5,822 bases of DNA, taken from contig JAAZOW010000186.1 in assembly GCA_012797575.1 (NCBI GenBank), positions 1 through 5,822 of the forward strand. Reading direction: 5' to 3'. How positions within the stretch are numbered: the stretch's first letter is position 1; the number at the start of each line of letters is the position of its first letter. The notes beneath the pieces were generated by a model, which worked only from the letters and a program-made list of their open reading frames with translations, was not told the DNA's origin and ran no database searches. Shown one piece after another: positions 1 to 4,849 of the stretch. This stretch comes from Methanomicrobiales archaeon. Its GTDB lineage: Archaea; Halobacteriota; Methanomicrobia; Methanomicrobiales; Methanoculleaceae. A program made the translations under genes and the position numbers.

Positions 1-149
1 CCGGTGAGGGCTCGCTCCGGATCAGAGGTCGACGCGTCCCGATAACGCTGCGTCAATCGGGCCGGGCGCTCGCCGAAGATCTCTGTCGGGACCTCCAGGA
101 CATGATCCTGGAAGGCCGGTTCACCTTCATGGGGGGCGCAGTCCGATGA
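1..149 (+). CDS. C-terminal fragment of a COG1900/DUF39-family protein (homocysteine synthesis / methanogenesis marker 16 type)
   Basis: This is an open frame entering from the left edge (first whole codon at base 3) and ending with TGA at 147-149; 48 residues are visible. They start GEGSLRIRGRRVPITLRQSG and end GRFTFMGGAVR. From memory, DUF39 proteins end with a strand of the form G-S-x-x-I-x-G-R-x-V-P, then a helix with A-x-x-IAE-x-L-K-x-x-I, then G-x-F-x-L. The fragment matches this layout. Some family members carry CBS domains after DUF39; this one stops directly after it. Family members are needed to make homocysteine from aspartate semialdehyde and sulfide in methanogens, while the marker 16 branch has no settled function. 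The gene runs into the cysteate synthase gene with an ATGA overlap, so it is probably the upstream member of the coenzyme M operon. The assignment rests on a short C-terminus, and the subfamily cannot be decided here. Confidence 0.5.
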   Translation, partial: GEGSLRIRGRRVPITLRQSGRALAEDLCRDLQDMILEGRFTFMGGAVR

Positions 150-1438
150 AAGAGAAGTACCTCCTCCACTGCCCGGGGTGTGGCCGGCTCTTCCCCGACC
201 GCTACACCCTCGACTGCCCGGGAGGGTGTGACGCCCTCCTCCGGGCGGTCTATGCTGAACGCCGCCTCATCCTCGAAAGCCTCCCGGGGATCTTCCGCTA
301 CAGTGGCTGGCTCCCGATCGAGGGGCACCTTCCCATTGACGCCGGTCCAGTCTCCTATGAGAGTGTCGGCCTCGCCCGGGAGCTCGGGGTATCGCATCTC
401 ACCATCACCTTCTCCGGCTACTGGCCTGAGCGGGGTGCGGGTATGGAGACCTGTTCGTTCAAGGAGCTCGAGGCCCAGCCAACGGCGCTTCGCCTCAGGG
501 AGAAGGGGGCGGGGATCATCCAGGTATCGTCGGCGGGGAACACCGGCCGGGCGTTCTGCCAGGTCTCAGGGTTGACCGGGACCCCAGTCGTGGTCGTGGT
601 CCCGACACCCGCCGCCGACCGGCTCTGGACGACGGTTCCGGCGGAGAACGTCTGTCTCATCACGATTGACGGGGACTACTCCGACTCGATAGCCTTCGGG
701 CGGGAGGTATGCACGCTCCCGGGGATTGTCCCCGAAGGAGGAGCGAAGAACGTCGCCCGCCGGGATGGTATGGGGACGGTGATGCTCGATGGGACCGTAT
801 CTTCCGGACGGCTCCCTGACTACTATTTCCAGGCCGTCGGGAGCGGGACCGGGGGGATCGCGGCGTGGGAGGCGGCCGAGCGGCTCATCGCCGACGGCCG
901 GTTCGGCTCCCGCCTCCCGGAGCTCCATCTCTCCCAGAACCTCCCCTTCGTCCCGATGGTCAGGGCGCATGAGGCGGGGAGGAGGGATATCGTCCCGTCC
1001 GAAGATATGCCCGACCCGGAGGCCTCAATTGCCCGGGTATCCGCTGACGTCCTCACAAACCGCCACCCGCCCTGGGGAATCCGGGGTGGGGTCTTCGATG
1101 CACTGGCGGCATCGGGCGGGAGGATGTACGCAGTCACAAACGAAGAGGCCCAGGATGCCGGGAGACTCTTTGCCGAGATCGAGGGGATCGACCTCGACCC
1201 GGCAGCCGCGGTCGCTGTCGCGTCGCTCGCCTGTGCGGTGGATGAGAGGTTCATTGACCCGAAGAAGCACGTTCTCCTGAACGTGACCGGCGGGGGATAC
1301 GAGCGTGCGGCAGAAGATCTCGATCGCCACCGGATAGAGCCTTTCACCTGGGCCCGGGCCGGGGCGGGTCTCGACGGGAGCCTCCGGGACGATATCCTGG
1401 AATGGGTCTCTGAACAGGGGGTGGCGGTTCGTGCGTGA
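146..1438 (+). CDS. Cysteate synthase (PLP-dependent, coenzyme M biosynthesis)
   Basis: A 430-residue PLP fold-type II enzyme related to threonine synthase. It is predicted to convert O-phospho-L-serine plus sulfite to L-cysteate plus phosphate in the cytoplasm, the entry step of coenzyme M synthesis in Methanosarcinales and Methanomicrobiales. Visible features in order: an N-terminal Cys cluster (C9, C12, C24, C28) of zinc-ribbon type; the PLP lysine K106 in TCSFKELE; the SSAGNTGRAF substrate/phosphate loop at 128-137; the glycine-rich PLP-phosphate loop AVGSGTGG at 230-237; the threonine-synthase-like EGIDLDPAAAVAVASL near 346-361; and NVTGGG at 379-384. The ATG at 146 overlaps the upstream stop (ATGA), with a G6 tract at 131-136 as likely ribosome binding site. 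The frame overlaps comDE by 8 bases. True threonine synthase is the main alternative, but the ComDE neighbour and the PLP-lysine context (SFKEL rather than SFKDR) favour cysteate synthase. Confidence 0.9.
   Translation: MKEKYLLHCPGCGRLFPDRYTLDCPGGCDALLRAVYAERRLILESLPGIFRYSGWLPIEGHLPIDAGPVSYESVGLARELGVSHLTITFSGYWPERGAGMETCSFKELEAQPTALRLREKGAGIIQVSSAGNTGRAFCQVSGLTGTPVVVVVPTPAADRLWTTVPAENVCLITIDGDYSDSIAFGREVCTLPGIVPEGGAKNVARRDGMGTVMLDGTVSSGRLPDYYFQAVGSGTGGIAAWEAAERLIADGRFGSRLPELHLSQNLPFVPMVRAHEAGRRDIVPSEDMPDPEASIARVSADVLTNRHPPWGIRGGVFDALAASGGRMYAVTNEEAQDAGRLFAEIEGIDLDPAAAVAVASLACAVDERFIDPKKHVLLNVTGGGYERAAEDLDRHRIEPFTWARAGAGLDGSLRDDILEWVSEQGVAVRA
1417..1424 (+). promoter_or_regulatory. Ribosome binding site for the GTG start of comDE
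   Basis: GGGGGTGG lies inside the end of the cysteate synthase gene and resembles the archaeal Shine-Dalgarno consensus GGAGGTGA. It is six bases before the GTG at 1431. No ATG in this frame occurs near here, so the site supports the GTG start and suggests coupled translation with the upstream gene. Confidence 0.6.
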
Positions 1439-2555
1439 AGACTGCGTCCTCGACCGACTATCCGCTCTCGGCGTCGATACCATTGTGAGCCTCCCCTGCG
1501 ACCGGACCCGGGATCTCTGCGCTCTGATCCCGGGACGGTTCCATACAGTGGACCTCACCCGGGAGGAGGACGGTATCGGGATCTCTGCAGGACTCGTGAT
1601 GGGTGGGGGGCGACCGGTGCTCCACATGCAGAGTTCAGGTCTTGGGAACTCGTTGAACGCCATCATGTCGCTTGCGGTGACCTTCGGCCTCCCCCTCCCC
1701 ATCCTCGCAAGCTGGCGCGGGGTTTACCATGAAGCGATACCGGCCCAGGTGCCGTTCAATCGGGCGGTCCCGGAGGTGCTTGCGGCGCTCGGTATACCGT
1801 ATACGATCATCCGCGGTCCTGATGACGAGGAGTTGATCGATAGGATCGTCCGTAGCGCCTACGACCAGATGTGGCCACACGTAGGATTGATCCTCCCCTC
1901 GTTCTGGGAGGGGAAAGAGGAGACGTGCCTGCCGGTGCGGGCCCCTCCGGCCCGGGCCCGGGAGTCAGCGCTCAAGTACCGGCGAATGTTCCGCGACCCG
2001 GTGATGACCCGGTACGATGCCATCCGGGCGATCGCTGATGTACTCGACGATGAGGCGGTCGTTGCGAACATAGGGGTCCCCTCAAAGGAGCTCTATGCGG
2101 CAAACGATCGGGACCTGAACTTCTACATGCTCGGGAGCTACACTCAGGCGACACCGATCGGGCTCGGTCTTGCGCTTGCGGCCGACCGGGATGTCGTCGT
2201 CCTCGACGGCGACGGGAGCCTGCTCGGGACCGCCGTCCTTCCGGTGGTGGCCGCCGAGGCCCCGGAGAACCTCACGATCGTCTGCCTGGACAACGGGGCC
2301 TTCGGGAGCACGGGAGGTCAGCCCACCCCGGCGGCCAGGCTGGTGGATATGGAACTCCTCGCCCGCGCCACGGGTATCCGGAATACCTGCAAGGTGCAGG
2401 ACGAGCGAGAGCTCGGCGAAGCCTGGGAGGAACGGGGGGACCGTGGCCCGAGGTTCATCCATGCTGTGCTCAAACCCGGAAACGCGGCGGTCCCAAACAT
2501 CCCCCTCAACCCGGCCGAGATCCGGGAGCGGTTTGTGCGGGCACTCGGGGGGTGA
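1431..2555 (+). CDS. comDE: Sulfopyruvate decarboxylase, fused alpha and beta subunits
   Basis: A 374-residue thiamine-diphosphate enzyme predicted to decarboxylate 3-sulfopyruvate to sulfoacetaldehyde in coenzyme M synthesis. In many methanogens ComD and ComE are separate chains of about 170-190 residues; here both are in one protein. Residues 1 to about 165 form the ComD-like pyrimidine-binding half, with the acidic cofactor-activating stretch TREEDGIGISAGL at 43-55 and a conserved region HMQSSGLGNSLNA at 65-77. Residues from about 190 form the ComE-like half, with NIGVPSKELY at 213-222, TPIGLGLALA at 241-250, and the diphosphate/metal motif GDGS at 260-263 ending in DNGAFGSTGGQ at 287-297. 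The linker near 165-190 is rich in Arg, Ala and Pro. The start is GTG with a good ribosome site, overlapping the previous gene by 8 bases. Acetolactate synthase-like enzymes share the fold but are longer and have a central FAD domain, which is absent here. Confidence 0.92.
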   Translation: MREDCVLDRLSALGVDTIVSLPCDRTRDLCALIPGRFHTVDLTREEDGIGISAGLVMGGGRPVLHMQSSGLGNSLNAIMSLAVTFGLPLPILASWRGVYHEAIPAQVPFNRAVPEVLAALGIPYTIIRGPDDEELIDRIVRSAYDQMWPHVGLILPSFWEGKEETCLPVRAPPARARESALKYRRMFRDPVMTRYDAIRAIADVLDDEAVVANIGVPSKELYAANDRDLNFYMLGSYTQATPIGLGLALAADRDVVVLDGDGSLLGTAVLPVVAAEAPENLTIVCLDNGAFGSTGGQPTPAARLVDMELLARATGIRNTCKVQDERELGEAWEERGDRGPRFIHAVLKPGNAAVPNIPLNPAEIRERFVRALGG

Positions 2556-2567
2556 AGGCGATCCGCC

Positions 2568-3500
2568 CTACAACAGAACCGCCGCGATCAGCGGGATGGT
2601 GACCAGCGATCCGATCGTCGAGACAAAGACGATCTGCGATGCGAGCCTGGCATCAGCGCCATACTGCTCTGCAAAGACGGCGGTGCCCGCAGCAGCGGGC
2701 ATCGCGGCCATCATGATCATGACACCGTCGACGAGGGGATCAGAAAAGATCGGAGAGAAGAGGCAGCAGTAGATCACCGGGATCACGATGAGTATGACGG
2801 CGCTCGCCGCCCAGATCCGCCAATCTCCGACCATCTCCCGCGCCGGGAGCGTCGCGAGCATCGCTCCGACGATGATCATCGCAAGCGGTGTCGTCATACC
2901 GCCGAGGAGATCGATCGCATCGATGAAGGGGGATGGTATCCCCACCGAGCCGAGGAAGAGGACAAACCCGGCGACGGAAGCAGCGATACCGGGGTTTATG
3001 AGCAGCTTCGGGTCAAACCCACCCTCCCGTTCCCCGGTGAGCATCGCTATACCTGCCGAGAAGAGGAGGATGTTGAAGACGATGTTGAAGAGGGCGACGT
3101 AGAAGAGCGATTCATCCCCGAGGAGCACCTGAGCGACAGGAAACCCCATGAAGCTCACGCTCCCGAAGACGATCGCAAACTCATAGACCCCCTTCTCCGA
3201 TGGTGCTATCGACATCGCCTTCGAGGCTGCCCGGGCAACGATGAACGAGAGGGCAAAGAAGGCCCCGGTCGCGAGGAGCAGCATCTCGGTATCTGCGATG
3301 CGCGCGGGGGTGATGGGGACCTGCATGGCGGCGATGATCAGCGCCGGTATGGTGACGTTGAAGAGGAGGCCGGAGAGCCCCCGGGTGGCCCGGGTATCCA
3401 TGACCTCCATCGATGCGGCGGCGTAACCGACGGCGATCAGCAGCACCAGGATAAAGATCTGGTCGGCGACGACCAGGAAATCAGTGACCATACTGTCCAT
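2568..3500 (-). CDS. AEC-family (auxin efflux carrier) permease
   Basis: A 310-residue, very hydrophobic protein with ten likely membrane helices, the usual number and length for the AEC family of secondary transporters. Approximate helices: 8-30, 41-62, 71-91, 105-128, 132-154, 166-188, 199-219, 228-250, 257-277 and 286-309. Family-like features are FNVTIPALIIAAMQ in helix 2, SVSFMGFPVAQVLLG in helix 4, a proline-containing helix 7 (TTPLAMIIVG) and a Pro/Ala-rich helix 9 (MAAMPAAAGTAVFAE). The first ATG (3500) is preferred because GGGAGGGG lies 11 bases upstream; a second ATG three codons later would be about 20 bases away. Prokaryotic AEC members carry organic acids such as malate or malonate, but substrate cannot be read from sequence. 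The gene stands alone, and its stop faces that of comDE across 12 bases. Confidence 0.85.
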   Translation of the reverse strand: MDSMVTDFLVVADQIFILVLLIAVGYAAASMEVMDTRATRGLSGLLFNVTIPALIIAAMQVPITPARIADTEMLLLATGAFFALSFIVARAASKAMSIAPSEKGVYEFAIVFGSVSFMGFPVAQVLLGDESLFYVALFNIVFNILLFSAGIAMLTGEREGGFDPKLLINPGIAASVAGFVLFLGSVGIPSPFIDAIDLLGGMTTPLAMIIVGAMLATLPAREMVGDWRIWAASAVILIVIPVIYCCLFSPIFSDPLVDGVMIMMAAMPAAAGTAVFAEQYGADARLASQIVFVSTIGSLVTIPLIAAVLL

Positions 3501-3511
3501 GGGCGGGGCGT

Positions 3512-3519
3512 CCCCTCCC
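3512..3519 (-). promoter_or_regulatory. Ribosome binding site of the AEC permease
   Basis: Read on the minus strand this is GGGAGGGG, 11 bases before the ATG at 3500. It supports that start over the internal ATG at 3491. The bases between it and the ATG (GACGCCCCGCCC on the minus strand) are very GC-rich and could pair with the G-run, which might limit access. Confidence 0.5.
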
Positions 3520-3556
3520 GATAGAGCAATATGGGTTCTGATGACTCTTTACGGTT

Positions 3557-3582
3557 CTGCCATGGGGCGCCCTCCCTATCGG
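3557..3582 (-). repeat. Imperfect second copy of the permease leader and start
   Basis: On the minus strand this reads CGATAGGGAGGG, then CGCCCC, then ATGGCAG. The real permease leader at 3493-3524 reads CTATCGGGAGGGG, ACGCCCC, GCCC, then ATGGACAG. The two are similar apart from small gaps of 2, 4 and 1 bases. The ATG of this upstream copy (3561-3563) opens a frame of only four codons (M-A-E-P) that stops at TAA, 3549-3551. It may be a decayed duplication, a regulatory upstream frame, or chance similarity of GC-rich DNA. Confidence 0.3.
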
Positions 3583-3730
3583 CGGGACACCATCCCACCA
3601 ACCGCCACATCAACGCTTCGCCCGGAATGCGTGCCACCACAAAGATAGCCACGTGGGGCCACAGGCGCACCGGATGAAAAGATGTACGGAACCCCAGAGC
3701 TCCTGCGGGCCCCCGGCCGATGCCCTGAGA

Positions 3731-4609
3731 TCAGGGGATGGTGCGATCGGTCTGCGTGACTGCGGGGGTCACGTTCTCCGGCACTTCGCCGATCCCGCTC
3801 CCCGGCGGCACCAGAACCCTATCGATGACGTGGATGATACCGTTATCGGCCATGACATCCGACGTGACGATCGTCGCGTTCTCCACCAGGACGGTGCTAT
3901 TGACCACGTCTACCGAGAGGGTATCGCCCGTGAGCGTCGGGAGGGTGGTCTCGTTTCCTGTGGTATTCTTTGCCGCGGCCACGATATCCTCGACGGTATG
4001 GTTCCCCTCCACAATGTGGTACATAAGCAGTGCATCCAGCATCGCCGTATCATTGAGAAGCCCTGCAAGGGTCTCGTTTCCGAAAGCCTCGAAAGCGGCG
4101 TTATCAGGAGCAAAGACAGTGTACGGCCCACCATTCGCAAGGACCGTCTGGGCAAGCCCGGTCGTCTCAACAGCCCCCATAAAGGTGGTCAGGTTCTCGT
4201 CCCGGGCGATCAGGTCGGCAAGCGTCATGTTGTTGCCCGACTCTGCCCCGGGCGCGATCATCGTTCCCTCCGGGACGACGATGACGATACCCTGCATGGG
4301 CACCCGCTGTGATGACGCGTTGAGCGTACAGCCGTAGGGATACGTCCCTGTCCTGGTGAACGTATGGGTAAACGTCTCATTCTGCTCTATCGGCCCGGAG
4401 TCAAAATGCCCTCCCGTGCCGGTGACGGTATGGCCTATCCTGTCGTGGTTTGTCCACGAGACCGTCGTGTTCTCCTCAACAGTGAGCGATGCGGGATGGT
4501 ACGCTCCTCCCCGTATATCGACCGTGGCCGTCGCTGCCAGGGCAGGCAGAGCGATGAGTCCGATGGCCAGGGCTATAACGAACCCGGATATGATGGAATA
4601 TCTCTTCAT
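3731..4609 (-). CDS. Secreted cupredoxin-like plus FAS1 (fasciclin) domain protein
   Basis: A 292-residue exported protein. Residues 1-25 are a classic signal peptide (MKRYS, hydrophobic core, PALA, then ATA). Residues about 27-113 resemble a plastocyanin/cupredoxin domain: GGAYHPASLTV, VSWTNHD, GHTV (H60), HFDSG at 68-72, TFTHTF and YPYGC (C94), then MQGIVIVV (M105). The usual Cys-x-x-His copper ligand is Asn here (N97). Residues about 128-268 are a FAS1 adhesion domain with YTVFAPDNAAF at 163-173, the YH pair at 197-198 and GIIHVIDRVLVP at 257-268. The tail from 269 is short, Pro/Thr-rich and lacks a membrane anchor. Thirteen Asn-x-Ser/Thr sequons fit a glycosylated cell-surface or secreted protein. 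Likely role: surface adhesion or matrix protein; electron transfer is doubtful. GGTGA at 4614-4618, four bases before the ATG, supports the start. The gene appears to stand alone with its own promoter. Confidence 0.88.
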   Translation of the reverse strand: MKRYSIISGFVIALAIGLIALPALAATATVDIRGGAYHPASLTVEENTTVSWTNHDRIGHTVTGTGGHFDSGPIEQNETFTHTFTRTGTYPYGCTLNASSQRVPMQGIVIVVPEGTMIAPGAESGNNMTLADLIARDENLTTFMGAVETTGLAQTVLANGGPYTVFAPDNAAFEAFGNETLAGLLNDTAMLDALLMYHIVEGNHTVEDIVAAAKNTTGNETTLPTLTGDTLSVDVVNSTVLVENATIVTSDVMADNGIIHVIDRVLVPPGSGIGEVPENVTPAVTQTDRTIP

Positions 4610-4654
4610 GATCTCACCAGATCGGTAAACCTGACAGGGAGAGCAGGCCCCCTT

Positions 4655-4744
4655 CTACAACCCCTCAGCAACACGAAATTCCCGGCTGCTCCAGGCATCA
4701 ACCCCAAAAAGGATCCGGTGCCGCTCACCACTGTCACGCGACAT
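4655..4744 (-). CDS. Possible 29-codon leader reading frame upstream of the fasciclin gene
   Basis: An ATG-to-TAG frame on the minus strand encodes 29 residues, beginning MSRDSGERHRIL and ending FRVAEGL. It lies between the strong TATA-like block and the fasciclin start. The ATG falls close to where transcription from that TATA box would begin, which would suit leaderless translation, common in archaea. No ribosome site precedes it. I recognise no family, and an open frame this short can occur by chance in GC-rich DNA, so it is only a candidate. Confidence 0.15.
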   Translation of the reverse strand: MSRDSGERHRILFGVDAWSSREFRVAEGL

Positions 4745-4754
4745 GGGATAATTC

Positions 4755-4770
4755 TATAAATATATAAATA
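4755..4770 (-). promoter_or_regulatory. TATA-box promoter, probably of the fasciclin gene
   Basis: On the minus strand this is TATTTATATATTTATA, inside a strongly AT-rich island (about 4746-4790) in otherwise GC-rich DNA. It is the clearest archaeal TATA element in the window. Transcription would start about 25 bases further on, near 4736-4742, giving the fasciclin mRNA a leader of about 130 bases. The element is almost symmetrical, so transcription towards the right, antisense to the neighbouring gene's 3' end, cannot be excluded. Confidence 0.65.
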
Positions 4771-4783
4771 TTAGTATACTGAT

Positions 4784-4846
4784 AAAAAGTCGCTTGCGCG
4801 GAGATACGACGGCGAAGTGTACGACAAAGTCCCCGCTCTCCCGGGG
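4784..4846 (-). terminator. Possible termination region of the dihydropteroate-synthase-related gene
   Basis: Just after the stop codon, the minus strand can form a five-pair all-GC hairpin (CCCCG at 4831-4835 with CGGGG at 4842-4846, six-base loop). A T5 run follows on the minus strand at 4784-4788, about 43 bases further on. Archaeal termination mainly depends on T-runs, so the T5 and the AT-rich DNA after it are the likelier signal. The hairpin may only protect the RNA end. Confidence 0.3.
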
Positions 4847-4849
4847 CGC

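Larger units (their letters stand above)
3501..3730. other. Gene-free gap between the permease and the fasciclin gene
   Basis: These 230 bases carry the upstream region of the permease and the downstream region of the fasciclin gene, both on the minus strand. I see no convincing gene and no strong TATA box. A weak A/T patch (TAAAGA on the minus strand, about 3546-3551) is the best placed candidate for the permease promoter. An eight-base palindrome CCACGTGG is at 3649-3656. A G/C-rich stretch near 3708-3720 could fold into a short hairpin after the fasciclin stop, but no T-run follows it. Confidence 0.5.

Noticed and set aside
1025..1702. 225-residue open frame on the minus strand across the cysteate synthase-comDE junction
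   Set aside because: It overlaps two well-supported genes and has low-complexity Arg/Pro/Ser composition, so it is a shadow.
2557..2567. GGCG-ATC-CGCC inverted repeat between the convergent genes as a terminator
   Set aside because: The stem is only four pairs with a three-base loop and no T-run on either side, so it is too weak to call.
3649..3656. Palindrome CCACGTGG as an operator
   Set aside because: A single eight-base palindrome is expected by chance in GC-rich DNA. It is about 150 bases from the permease start and not repeated nearby.
3437..3670. 77-residue minus-strand frame in the gap upstream of the permease
   Set aside because: It overlaps the permease start in another frame. 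Its C-terminal part is a frame-shifted reading of the permease, and the rest has no recognisable feature.
3653..4312. 219-residue open frame on the plus strand
   Set aside because: It is antisense to the fasciclin gene, which has a signal peptide and two recognisable domains. The plus-strand product has no family features.
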